Source: Candidatus Poseidoniaceae archaeon
Lineage (GTDB): Archaea; Thermoplasmatota; Poseidoniia; Poseidoniales; Poseidoniaceae
Assembly: GCA_028821785.1 (NCBI GenBank)
Contig: JAPKFC010000015.1
Location: forward strand, 1 to 33,911
Direction of reading: 5' to 3'
Length of the DNA: 33,911 nucleotides
The translations under genes were made by a program, and so were the position numbers. Under the pieces are notes generated by a model. The model searched no databases. It had not been told where the DNA came from and was given only the letters and a program-made list of their open reading frames with translations. This document shows, in pieces, positions 16,813-26,879 of this stretch (within the stretch, counting starts at the first letter, position 1; each line of letters begins with the position of its first letter).

Positions 16813-19800
16813 TCAAGAAAACTGTACGATTTTACCTTCAGCATCTTTGTACCACCATTCATTGGTCTCTTTATCATGATACCACCAATAACCATCAGCA
16901 CCTAATTCCCATTCACTTTCAACTACTTCTTCCTGAACTTGGGTCTGAACTGCTGCTACTGCCGCCGGTTGGGTCTGTTGAACTTCATCCTCTTCATCAT
17001 CCTCTAATTCAGATGAGTATTCATCCCAATCATAATGCTCTCTACTGCCCTTATTATTGGTTAATCTCTTAGCCCAAATCAATCCTGTGATAATAATTGA
17101 AAGGAATAGAATGGCGACGAAGGTACCCAAAATAGGATGGACATCGCCAAAGATTTTCTCACCGGTTGTCATCTCTCTCTCTGGCCTAACGTCAATCGAT
17201 GGCCCATTAGCAGTCTCTCCATCTCCAAGCGTAACCTCAATCCACTGCAATCCTGAACTTTCAGGACCCCAATCTAGGCTGATGATTCCGATACCGCCCT
17301 TTGGAACATCAACGCTGGTTCGCCTAACCGTCGTGCGTGTTCCATCTTGGGAAACAGCGGTAATGACTGCGTCTGTTGTTCCGTCCAAGGTGCCAATGTT
17401 TTGGACACTGATTTGCACTGAAGTTGTTTGACCGACTTCAACCATCAGCCGTGAGTATGTTACTGATGATGGTTCTAATTGATATTCAGGTTCTAAGAAT
17501 CTCATACCCCACTGTGCGACTGGAGTTCCTGCAGGAGTACCCGAGAATCCGAGTATCTGATTACCTGCTAAATCTCTTCCATCAATGCGAACATAAACCT
17601 GCAATCTATCCTCTAGCATGTCATCGGTAATTTCAGTTAAATCAATCGAAGAGGTGAGTTCTAATCTAAGACCTTCAATCTCATTGCCCACCAATAGCAT
17701 TGGCTCAGTTCCATCTCTAAGATGGTCTCCTGTGATTTCATCTTCAACCCACCAAATCAATTGTAGTGATTCAAGATCGATACCGCCTTCTTCAGAAACA
17801 ACAATTCTAATCTCATGTTGTTGCGAGTCAAGTATTGCATCCATTCTCGGTGAGAGGATTTCAACTGGAATAGGTCCTTCTCCATCAACTACAATCCAGC
17901 GCACTGAAGTCCCTTTATCAGTAGCATCAATTCCTTGTTCAGGCATGCATCCAACGGACCAAGTGAGTGGAATTGTACCAGAAAGTCCTGGTGTGGTTAG
18001 AGCGATGTTCCAAATCCCTTGTTGTGCTAAAGTCGATTTGCTTTCACCGGCGAATAAAATATCAATGGTACAGTTGAAGTCTGGAATTGTCCCTGTTTCT
18101 GAGAACACTACGCCTCCTGAAATCTCCATAGCACTATTAGGTCCTAATCTCGCTCCATCGCCAAGCAATGTACCAGAGGATAAATGCAGATTTACTGATT
18201 CTTCAAGTACTTCCATTGCGGCTGAAAACTTCCATCTATTTTCTGGGAAACTATGAGTTGTTGCTTGATTTGCTCTATCGGCAACAGTGACTATTGGCTC
18301 TCTTCTCGTTTCTCCTAAATCAGGCATTGTCCAAGCCAAATGCAATTCAATTTGCAAAGTCATGTCTTTTTCATAAGGAGTGGCAAGGCCATTAGCGCCC
18401 ATCATCTTGCAATCATCTATAATGATGTGTGATGAAGCACTTGTACAATTTCCAGTTTCAAAATCCCAAGTGATTAGAAGTGGGTCTGAACCTTGATTTC
18501 CAGCTAAAGCCACTTCTACTGAAGCAAGGTCAGAACCACCGTTTGGTTCACTGATATCAACCTCTAGAACATATGGCATATCCGGATGTAGCCAAGCTTG
18601 ACGACCATCTTGCCATGAGAATGCATTAGCCATTATGGATGGAGGACCATCAGGTGCTAATTGATACATGAACAAGTGCTCACCACTTTGATTTGAACCA
18701 GCATCCTTGATTGCATACCCAGCGGTATCTTGGCCTACGAGATAGACTGCAACTTTCTGCCCGATACTGCCACCGCTATCATCCAATAACAGTGTATATT
18801 GCCCTACTAAAGAGCCAAGGTTTGACGGTTGTAGCAATGACATTGACGAATATTCACCAGGGTCTGGCCAGCCGTTCATATTGTCATCTTCAAGCCATTG
18901 CCGCCATACTTTAGCATGAATATTGGTCGGTAATTCAGGCTGATCGGTGATTTGAATGTGCATAGTTTGAGTCGTACTTGGTTCTCTGTGGTCATACCAA
19001 CCAACATTGGTCTCAAGCACCCTCGGTTTCACTGAATCGATAAAGAACGTTCTAGAAATCTCGGAATTAGTTGTTGTACCTGAACCGCTTAATGGCGTGA
19101 CTCTGATAGTCCAAGTTAGATTTCCGTGAGTGAAAGGAATTGTATCGTTGACAACCCAAATATCCTCATCCAAACTCGTTGTATTTGCAATCACTTGTCC
19201 TCCTCTAACAAGTTCTACCAACGCATCACCATCGGCAAATGAAGCATTGCTATCAACGCCTTCAAATCCAATATCGACTGCAAATTGTATCTCATCTGAC
19301 GATTGTAAGAAATTAACAGATTGAGGGATTTCTCCTCCATCTGTTGAGATACTGAATGAATGTATTTCTAAGTCGTTTTCAAAGCCTTGGTAGTCAAATC
19401 CACCCCAATAATAGGATGCTGGAATTGAAACTGTATTACTGCTGAGAATCAATCTTGATGAAACAGTCAATATATCTTCATCCTCCCAATCCGGTTCAAG
19501 TCTAAAAGTAATACTGAAATCAACATCAGTGCCATTGACAGTTGATTGTAGAGCATTGGTTGGGTGTAACTCAACCTTGTCATGATCTCCTTGTCCAACC
19601 GGTTCCCCCCCATTCAACGGTAGTAGCCAAGTCGCTTCATTTTCAGAGCCAAATACATCAAAACGAACCATATTGGCGGTTGTGGAATACACTTGATATG
19701 ATGCGTGCATGGTCATCCATTGCTGACTTGGAGTCAATGTCAATGGTTCATCTTCCATGCTAGTGTCAACAAGAACTACCTCTGATGAGGAGTTCATTGA

Positions 19801-21930
19801 GACCAATTCAATTTTCAAGTCACCTGCGGATGATGCGATGAATGGTACAGGAATATGGTGAATCCCTTGACTCGGAACCAATCCTCTTCGAGCGGAATTA
19901 ATTGCTAAAACGAATGCTGATTGTGGACCGGCATCCAATGTCATTGATGCCTGATACGGTGCACTCAATCCACCATAAGTAATATTGCCAGAGCCAAGAA
20001 TTTCTAATTCAACTTCTACAAAGAATGTGCCTAATGCGGCAACTGCTGAGGTAGACGCTGCTAATTCTAATTTGAGGTCATCCAATTCTGAAAGATTTAA
20101 TTGTATTTGTGCATTGGTGATATCGGAAAATGTGTAGGTAGTGACAGTGGTACTTCCAACAACGATGTTGACTGTGTTAAATGTTCCACCTTGTGCCAAT
20201 ACTGAGAACGAAAGTGATTGTAAATCATCCTTTGGAATCCAAGCTTTTGTTGTAGCATACCCTGAGATACCTGCAATAAATTCTACTTGTGTCTCGCCAT
20301 TAGCGAATCGGTCTTGCCAACCCCAGGAACCGACCCTATCATCACTGCCACCCCATTCAAGGAGTTCATCACCTGAGAAATCGATTGCAGGTTGGGCTGG
20401 GTAAGAGCCACCACTAAATCTAAATTCAATTTCATCAACTTGCCAAGATGTGAAATTACCCATATTGCCATCGGCAGGAGCCAGGGCTGCGAATTGTAAT
20501 TGGAATCCATATAGTGTTTCATCCAAATTATAGGTGTATGGTAAAGAAATATTAGTCCAGTTATCATCCCTATCAAATCGTATTTGTGCTTGTGCATTTG
20601 TGGCCTGACCTTCTACCACTACACTTTCAGATGCAAAGTCAGCATAATACCAAGGAGAGGTGATATTGGCATTTGCATTACCTGAGAATTGTGTTGCACT
20701 ACTCGTATAGAGTGCCCCGTTATTGGTCCAAATAACCCCTGTTTGAAGTGGTTGTAATGTGTCTTTGTATGCACCATCAAATGAAAGTGCGAAGATTCTT
20801 GGAATCAATCCAGCATTTGATTCATTAAATTCAAACTTAATTCTTATTTCGTTAATATTTTCAAAATCAATAAATTGTAGAGGAATCACTGCGCTTGAAC
20901 CACTCATTCCATCAATTTCAAGCCCATTATCATCCAATACGGTCCAATCAAGCCGTGCTCCTGTAGGTACATCGGCATCGATATACATTGGAGCCATCAC
21001 AGATTTTGAAACTGTGAATGATGCATTGCTAGCCCAACCGATAGTGGGGCTGATCCAAGTTGCAGATGAAGGAATGTCCAAGAATACGTCATCAAAGAAC
21101 CAATAATCACAACATGTGCTTGAACCTGAATTCTGATATGCTCTAATCTGGCTATTAGCATGTAATGCTGCGACTGGTAAATTCTGATTCAACTGAACCG
21201 CTGTACCTCCAGCAGTTGCACCCATGTATGTTTGAAAAGTTGTCCACCCACCGCTACTTGTCTTGTATTGGAATGCGAGATTTTCATTGGTATCAGGTTC
21301 TTCTCCGCATCCTGAATTACCCTGTTTCACCCACGCATGAACGGAAACTGAAGATAATCCGTTAAGATTGACGATTGGAGAAGTTGCGTATGTTGAACCT
21401 GCATAAGTTCTGATCGAACCACCACCAGTACCGTTTGTTCCACATTGAAGGGTTGACCTTCCCGAAAAACTGTTGGAGAAAGTCCAACCATCAGTACCTG
21501 AATTAAAATCCCATACTGCATCTACACCCTTCAGTGATAAACCCGCACCGGATTGCTTGGCACCATCTAGTTGTGCATCTGTATGTGACCATATGCTATT
21601 ATCATCCCAAATATATGTAGCTTGAGTGACTTGTACCGCTGGTGAAATATTGAGTTTGATATCAACTAGTGGCTCTTCGCTTAGTACCTCCACTTCAAAG
21701 GCATCATTGACAGTTGAGCCATCTAATGAAATGGTCTGCGTTGAACCAGTAGAAGCAGGGAAGATTGTAGGCTCACCAATCAGCGACTGCTGGGCGATTG
21801 TGCCATCATATTGCGCTGAAAGGCCGATTTGGACTGGGCCTCCAATCAATAGCAATGCGACTAGGAGAATTGCACGATGGGCATAGCCTCCTCTCGCCAT
21901 AGGCTGACGCTGATGATGAAAGGTCTTCAA
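16813..21930 (-). CDS. Giant (1705 aa) type I surface protein with C-terminal TM and acidic/W-rich cytoplasmic tail
   Basis: Signal peptide AILLVALLLIGGPVQIGLSAQ; beta-rich ectodomain with a MAM/LamG-like segment; TM PILGTFVAILFLSIIITGLIWAKR; tail ending EWELGADGYWWYHDKETNEWWYKDAEGKIVQFS. Start uncertain (TTG 21930 or ATG 21900). Confidence 0.75.
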   Translation of the reverse strand: MKTFHHQRQPMARGGYAHRAILLVALLLIGGPVQIGLSAQYDGTIAQQSLIGEPTIFPASTGSTQTISLDGSTVNDAFEVEVLSEEPLVDIKLNISPAVQVTQATYIWDDNSIWSHTDAQLDGAKQSGAGLSLKGVDAVWDFNSGTDGWTFSNSFSGRSTLQCGTNGTGGGSIRTYAGSTYATSPIVNLNGLSSVSVHAWVKQGNSGCGEEPDTNENLAFQYKTSSGGWTTFQTYMGATAGGTAVQLNQNLPVAALHANSQIRAYQNSGSSTCCDYWFFDDVFLDIPSSATWISPTIGWASNASFTVSKSVMAPMYIDADVPTGARLDWTVLDDNGLEIDGMSGSSAVIPLQFIDFENINEIRIKFEFNESNAGLIPRIFALSFDGAYKDTLQPLQTGVIWTNNGALYTSSATQFSGNANANITSPWYYADFASESVVVEGQATNAQAQIRFDRDDNWTNISLPYTYNLDETLYGFQLQFAALAPADGNMGNFTSWQVDEIEFRFSGGSYPAQPAIDFSGDELLEWGGSDDRVGSWGWQDRFANGETQVEFIAGISGYATTKAWIPKDDLQSLSFSVLAQGGTFNTVNIVVGSTTVTTYTFSDITNAQIQLNLSELDDLKLELAASTSAVAALGTFFVEVELEILGSGNITYGGLSAPYQASMTLDAGPQSAFVLAINSARRGLVPSQGIHHIPVPFIASSAGDLKIELVSMNSSSEVVLVDTSMEDEPLTLTPSQQWMTMHASYQVYSTTANMVRFDVFGSENEATWLLPLNGGEPVGQGDHDKVELHPTNALQSTVNGTDVDFSITFRLEPDWEDEDILTVSSRLILSSNTVSIPASYYWGGFDYQGFENDLEIHSFSISTDGGEIPQSVNFLQSSDEIQFAVDIGFEGVDSNASFADGDALVELVRGGQVIANTTSLDEDIWVVNDTIPFTHGNLTWTIRVTPLSGSGTTTNSEISRTFFIDSVKPRVLETNVGWYDHREPSTTQTMHIQITDQPELPTNIHAKVWRQWLEDDNMNGWPDPGEYSSMSLLQPSNLGSLVGQYTLLLDDSGGSIGQKVAVYLVGQDTAGYAIKDAGSNQSGEHLFMYQLAPDGPPSIMANAFSWQDGRQAWLHPDMPYVLEVDISEPNGGSDLASVEVALAGNQGSDPLLITWDFETGNCTSASSHIIIDDCKMMGANGLATPYEKDMTLQIELHLAWTMPDLGETRREPIVTVADRANQATTHSFPENRWKFSAAMEVLEESVNLHLSSGTLLGDGARLGPNSAMEISGGVVFSETGTIPDFNCTIDILFAGESKSTLAQQGIWNIALTTPGLSGTIPLTWSVGCMPEQGIDATDKGTSVRWIVVDGEGPIPVEILSPRMDAILDSQQHEIRIVVSEEGGIDLESLQLIWWVEDEITGDHLRDGTEPMLLVGNEIEGLRLELTSSIDLTEITDDMLEDRLQVYVRIDGRDLAGNQILGFSGTPAGTPVAQWGMRFLEPEYQLEPSSVTYSRLMVEVGQTTSVQISVQNIGTLDGTTDAVITAVSQDGTRTTVRRTSVDVPKGGIGIISLDWGPESSGLQWIEVTLGDGETANGPSIDVRPEREMTTGEKIFGDVHPILGTFVAILFLSIIITGLIWAKRLTNNKGSREHYDWDEYSSELEDDEEDEVQQTQPAAVAAVQTQVQEEVVESEWELGADGYWWYHDKETNEWWYKDAEGKIVQFS

Positions 21931-22030
21931 TGATACCCCTACTCAATCTCAAATAATGCCGTTTATTCAATATATTAAGGCAATTAATTTTATGCGATTA
22001 ACTAGCGTAAAATGGACACTTATTACAAAA
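21931..22030 (-). promoter_or_regulatory. Promoter candidate upstream of the giant surface gene/nadE/trhO run
   Basis: TATA-like CTTAATATATTG on the minus strand near 21970-21981. Confidence 0.35.
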
Positions 22031-23428
22031 TTAATATTGAGGAAGTTCCAATTCAACTGCGAATAATGGATCTACATCAGTTGAGTCATGGAAGGCAACT
22101 ACAACCCCTCCGTCAGACAATATTGCTAGGCTTGCAAAGTCAAAGCGAATATCGTTTCCTGCACCGGATGTTGAATCTAAATCTCCCTCTCCAATATAGG
22201 TCAAAGTATCCGGTGACATATCTTCAGAATATCCACGTACATGGTAGACCATATCAACATCTGGACCTTCGCTACTTTGGTAGCGAATGTTTAGAACAAA
22301 TAGGTCTAATTCGCCATTTGCTTGGAACTCCCACTCTTCGATTGATGTTGAAACATTGCTCATTTGATAAGTATAATTTTGCCAACTATTGGCTCCATCA
22401 TATGAAATGAAATGTGTAAAATCAGTTCCAGTATTCTTCATGCAATGAATCGAACCAGTACTATCTATTTGGCAATATTCGGAAGGGAATTGAACTTCAA
22501 GTTCATTCCATGATAATGTAGTATCCATATATGCTGCATTGCCATTATCATAGTAATTAGGGAATAGTAATCCACCTGAAGGGAATGGGAAAGAACGCAT
22601 TTCTTTGTGCGGCTTATTGACATCATAGTAGGCTGGTAAACCAGATTCTGTGAAATTTAAATCCAGTTCAATCGTTGGGTCGCCACCGCCTCTATTTGGG
22701 AATTGGAAGGGATAATAATTCAATCCATCAACACTGATTTGGCCTCCAGCATCTTGGGTTTGATGCCAGAAATTTGAAACGACAATGCTGGCCCATTCTC
22801 CACTTCCTAAACTGGACGAAATTGGACCTACTACTTCGACTTGCCATGAACGGTCATAAAATGGTTCAGTAATCCGATTATAGCACCACTTCCATTCCTC
22901 TTCACTATCATCATACAAGAGTGCATAGAATTTGTCAATCTTGCCATCAGCACCAATATATGGGAACCACGTCATTGAGATAATATCTCCATTTGTTGCT
23001 TGGACAATACTTCCCTCACCAAGTCCTTCTTGGCCTGGATTTGTTGGAACGAAAGTTCGGCATTGAGTATCTGGGAGAACTCCTGGAATGTAAGTGTCCC
23101 AAGCATGACCGCGGTCTTCAGTATAAACGGGATATTCTCCACCAATATTCATGATATCCCCTTCAATTGTAGTAGCGATATAATGCTCGCAACAATTGCC
23201 ACCGTAATCCTTATTGAAAACTGCCCATGTAGTGTTGGTAGTTTCATTTGTGCGCAAATCGATGGTAATGAATTCTCTCGCATCACCATGAGTTGCTTCA
23301 TCTATCAAGATGTAATCATCAAAAATAGGTGCCACCTTTTCTTTGCTGACAATTCCTTCACCACCACCTAAACAACCAGCCATTAAGGTGGAAGTTGCAA
23401 TGAACAAGCAAAGCAGCACTCGGCGCAT
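22031..23428 (-). CDS. Secreted lipoprotein, possibly sialidase/BNR-like propeller
   Basis: MRRVLLCLFIATSTLMAGCLGG signal peptide with lipobox (LMAGC). The track start at 23470 adds 14 aa before this signal peptide. Propeller call is weak. Confidence 0.65.
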   Translation of the reverse strand: MRRVLLCLFIATSTLMAGCLGGGEGIVSKEKVAPIFDDYILIDEATHGDAREFITIDLRTNETTNTTWAVFNKDYGGNCCEHYIATTIEGDIMNIGGEYPVYTEDRGHAWDTYIPGVLPDTQCRTFVPTNPGQEGLGEGSIVQATNGDIISMTWFPYIGADGKIDKFYALLYDDSEEEWKWCYNRITEPFYDRSWQVEVVGPISSSLGSGEWASIVVSNFWHQTQDAGGQISVDGLNYYPFQFPNRGGGDPTIELDLNFTESGLPAYYDVNKPHKEMRSFPFPSGGLLFPNYYDNGNAAYMDTTLSWNELEVQFPSEYCQIDSTGSIHCMKNTGTDFTHFISYDGANSWQNYTYQMSNVSTSIEEWEFQANGELDLFVLNIRYQSSEGPDVDMVYHVRGYSEDMSPDTLTYIGEGDLDSTSGAGNDIRFDFASLAILSDGGVVVAFHDSTDVDPLFAVELELPQY

Positions 23429-23488
23429 AAGAAAACCTCGCGCATCCTCTCTTTCAAGGCATCGCTTCAAAGATTAACCGATTTCAAC

Positions 23489-26400
23489 TCACTCTACTGT
23501 GAATTGAACAGAGATTCCATCGACTGTGAATGAATCTGCATTTGCTGGAGCTTGGCCCTCAGAATGGAATACTGCTGCTGCACTTCGTGTTTCTGTAGCA
23601 ATCCATGTTTGATCTGATTCAAACATCTCAGGTGCATTTTGCAACCACACCTGCAAGTCTATTGTCGCTTCTATTTCAAAGTCCATTTCCTTGCGCTTGG
23701 CTTGGATTCTGCGGGTTATATCTCTCGCCAATCCTTTGGATAAAAGCAACGGTGTATCTTGCATATCCAATACTAATGATACTTGGAATGCATCTTCGCC
23801 TTGACCGATGGTAACCGTTTCAGCAGCGAATCCATCTCTTTCTGCTCTACGAATCTCAACATCGTTTTCATCTATGTCAACGCCTAGAATTTGCATTCCG
23901 CCGGCTTTTATTGCCGCAAGCATCTCATCAGGATTTTGTGCATTCTTTATCTCGTTAGAAACTGCATTAACCTCTGCTCTTGCTTTCGGTGCTAAGGTTC
24001 TGAAATTAGGAGCGAGTTCCACTTTTTGGAATCTGTTCAAATCTTGCTCAATGGCAATTTCTTCGACATTCAATTCCTCGGCTAAGATATCATGGAAAAT
24101 TGAAACGTCTGGACCTGCAACAATCCATCCTTGTGCACATGGAAGCCTTTGCCTTCTACCAGCATCAACGCGAATTCTTCTTCCTGCCTCAGCAAGTTCA
24201 CGAACTAAACTCATTGTCTCTTCTAATTTCTTATCCACGGGTGGTATTGTTGCAGTAGCTGCTGCTGCCTCAATATCCCACTCATCGGATGTTGCACCCT
24301 CAAGGCTTCCTGGAACGCCTAATGGCCAAGCGGCTTGATGAACAGGTTGTCCGGTAAGATTACGATGAATAACGTCGACCATGAATGGTGAGATAGGAGC
24401 CATCAAGCGACAAATTACCACCAATATCTCGTGAAGTGTATGTTGACAAGATGCCTTGTCTTCGTTTTCAGCCTCATCCCACAATCTTCTGCGAGAGCGT
24501 CTAACATACCAATTGGATAAATCATTGACAACGAAATCTTCTAGGTCACGGCAAGCCTTATGGAAATTCCAAGAAACGAAATCATTGTGATATTCGCTTG
24601 CAACAGATGACATTCGCGATAGAATCCATCGGTCCAATGCTGGCCTTGATGAAACATCATTTGCTGATTTTTCTGGGTCAAACCCATCCAGTGCTGCATA
24701 ATCTGCATGGAATTTGTAAACATTCCAAAGGGTTAGGAACATCTTTGCATAAGTTTCTCTAACACCATTAGGGTCGAATTTCAGTGGACTCCAAGGCGCT
24801 CCTGCAGTCACCATATACCAGCGAGTAGCATCTGCACCCTCTCGATTAAAATGATCCCAAGGGTCTACGATATTTCCTTTCGACTTAGACATCTTCTTAC
24901 CTTCAGCATCCAATATTAGCCCGAGACTTAGACAACGTTTGTAAGAAATTGAATCGAAGACAGTTGTGGAAACTGCTAGCAATGTGTAGAACCATCCTCG
25001 CGTTTGGTCCACTCCTTCACAGATGTAATCAATCGGGTATGATGACTCAAATGTGTCTTTGTTCTCAAACGGATAGTGCCATTGAGCAAAAGATGCACAG
25101 CCTGAGTCAAACCAGCAATCCATTACGAAGGGTTCTCTCTTCATTGGTTTACCATCATCACTTACGAAAGTAAATTCATCGACTATCGGGCGGTGTAGAT
25201 CAACATCATCAGGACAATCTGGATTTTCAAATCCTGCTGCTACCGCTAAGGCGACTTCCTGCTGAAGTTCAGCAATAGAACCAACACATTTCATTTGACC
25301 GTCTTCGCTTCTCCAAACTGGGATAGGTGTTCCCCAGTATCTTTCGCGAGAAATCGCCCAATCTTTGACATTACGAATCCATTCACCAAAGCGACCTTCA
25401 CCAACCCAATCCGGAGCCCATTCTGTTTGGCTATTGAATTCTATCAACCGCTCCTTTACTGCAGTCATTCTGACAAACCATGAATCCATTGCATAGTAAA
25501 GAAGTGGATGGTCAGTCCTCCAGCAGTGTGGGTAATCGTGAGAATATAATTTTTCTCGATATAGTAATCCGCTTTGTGGACCTTTACCATTTGAGCCACC
25601 CGGACTTGATAATAATTCAATGATAGTGCCGTCACATTCTTTGACATATCTGCCATCTAGTTGAGGATGGACTCCTTTACAGAATGAACCATTCATTTCC
25701 ACTGTGTGGTGAGCAGGCAAGCCTGCAGCCATTCCAAGATTGTAGTCGTCCTCACCATACATTACAGCGGTGTGAACTACACCTGTTCCATCGGTAGTAG
25801 TTACCCAATCCGCTTCCAAAATAGTCCATGCTGTTTGTGAATCACCACGTGGTACAGCATCAGGGAATAGTGGTTCGTATGCTTTACCAACTAATTCACT
25901 ACCAGGGAATTCTTCCAAAACTTCTGCATGATGACGCAACACTTCTTTCATCAAATCTTTGGCGAGGATTAACTCTTCACCGATTGAAGCACCACCAGCA
26001 CCTTGCCAATTTTCTGCATCCGCTGTAACCTTGACTCGAACATAAGTTACCTCGGGTCCAACTGCCAGTCCAACGTTTCCGGGAAGTGTCCAAGGTGTGG
26101 TGGTCCAAGCAAGAATTGATGCATCTTGATCAACTAATTTGAATTTAACATAAACTGAAGGCTCTTCAACTTCCTTGTATCCTTGTGCTACTTCGTGAGA
26201 AGAATAAGAAGTTCCTGTTTGTGGACAATAAGGCAAAACCTTGTGCCCTCGATAAAGTAAATCCTTACTGAACATTTGTTTCAATGCCCACCAGCAAGAT
26301 TCAACATAATTGTTGTCCAAGGTGACATATGGGTTATCTAAGTCAATCCAATAACCCATACGCTCAGTCATTTCTCTCCAAGATTCTTCATAGGTCCAAA

Positions 26401-26773
26401 CCGATTCTCGGCAAGCCTGATTGAATTCCTTCATTCCAAAAGATTCAATCTGTTCATTACTCATTAAGTCCAATCTCTTCTGAACTTCAATCTCAACTGG
26501 TAAGCCATGAGTATCCCATCCACCTTTTCTTTCAACTAGGAAACCTTCCATTGTTTTCCATCGACAAACTAAGTCCTTGTAAGCACGAGCAACAACGTGG
26601 TGAATTCCAGGTTTTCCATTTGCAGTAGGCGGCCCTTCCAAGAAAATGAATGGTGCTCCTGAGCGACGTGAATCAATACTAGATTGGAAAGCATTTTCCT
26701 GTCCCCACGTCTCCAATAGCGCTGTTTCGAGCGCAACTGCATCCAAATCACCAGCAGCGTTTGGTTGAGCCAT
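23489..26773 (-). CDS. ileS: Isoleucyl-tRNA synthetase, IleRS2-like, with noncanonical GIHH in place of HIGH
   Basis: EGPPTANGKPGIHHVVARAYKDLVCRWKTMEGFLVERKGGWDTHGLPVEIEVQK; intact GKKMSKSKGN; IleRS-type editing and anticodon-binding regions. Confidence 0.95.
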   Translation of the reverse strand: MAQPNAAGDLDAVALETALLETWGQENAFQSSIDSRRSGAPFIFLEGPPTANGKPGIHHVVARAYKDLVCRWKTMEGFLVERKGGWDTHGLPVEIEVQKRLDLMSNEQIESFGMKEFNQACRESVWTYEESWREMTERMGYWIDLDNPYVTLDNNYVESCWWALKQMFSKDLLYRGHKVLPYCPQTGTSYSSHEVAQGYKEVEEPSVYVKFKLVDQDASILAWTTTPWTLPGNVGLAVGPEVTYVRVKVTADAENWQGAGGASIGEELILAKDLMKEVLRHHAEVLEEFPGSELVGKAYEPLFPDAVPRGDSQTAWTILEADWVTTTDGTGVVHTAVMYGEDDYNLGMAAGLPAHHTVEMNGSFCKGVHPQLDGRYVKECDGTIIELLSSPGGSNGKGPQSGLLYREKLYSHDYPHCWRTDHPLLYYAMDSWFVRMTAVKERLIEFNSQTEWAPDWVGEGRFGEWIRNVKDWAISRERYWGTPIPVWRSEDGQMKCVGSIAELQQEVALAVAAGFENPDCPDDVDLHRPIVDEFTFVSDDGKPMKREPFVMDCWFDSGCASFAQWHYPFENKDTFESSYPIDYICEGVDQTRGWFYTLLAVSTTVFDSISYKRCLSLGLILDAEGKKMSKSKGNIVDPWDHFNREGADATRWYMVTAGAPWSPLKFDPNGVRETYAKMFLTLWNVYKFHADYAALDGFDPEKSANDVSSRPALDRWILSRMSSVASEYHNDFVSWNFHKACRDLEDFVVNDLSNWYVRRSRRRLWDEAENEDKASCQHTLHEILVVICRLMAPISPFMVDVIHRNLTGQPVHQAAWPLGVPGSLEGATSDEWDIEAAAATATIPPVDKKLEETMSLVRELAEAGRRIRVDAGRRQRLPCAQGWIVAGPDVSIFHDILAEELNVEEIAIEQDLNRFQKVELAPNFRTLAPKARAEVNAVSNEIKNAQNPDEMLAAIKAGGMQILGVDIDENDVEIRRAERDGFAAETVTIGQGEDAFQVSLVLDMQDTPLLLSKGLARDITRRIQAKRKEMDFEIEATIDLQVWLQNAPEMFESDQTWIATETRSAAAVFHSEGQAPANADSFTVDGISVQFTVE

Positions 26774-26830
26774 ACTTGGGCCACTTAGGGTTTTGACTTG
26801 AACTTCACCCTAAGCAAGATATATTGCCGG
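26774..26830 (-). promoter_or_regulatory. ileS upstream region: TATA-like box plus 8-bp inverted repeat CTTAGGGT...ACCCTAAG
   Basis: Arms at 26784-26791 and 26807-26814; minus-strand CACCGGCAATATATCTTG at about 26817-26834. Confidence 0.4.
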
Positions 26831-26879
26831 TGCAATTTACAAACTTTTAAGAGATTGCGAAACGATAAGTGAGTTAGTA

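Noticed and set aside
17618-18256. Plus-strand ORF of 212 aa
   Set aside because: Antisense within the 1705-aa surface gene; Ser/Ile/Pro-rich shadow translation.
23808-24338. Plus-strand ORF of 176 aa
   Set aside because: Antisense to ileS; Ala/Ser-rich and no family signature.
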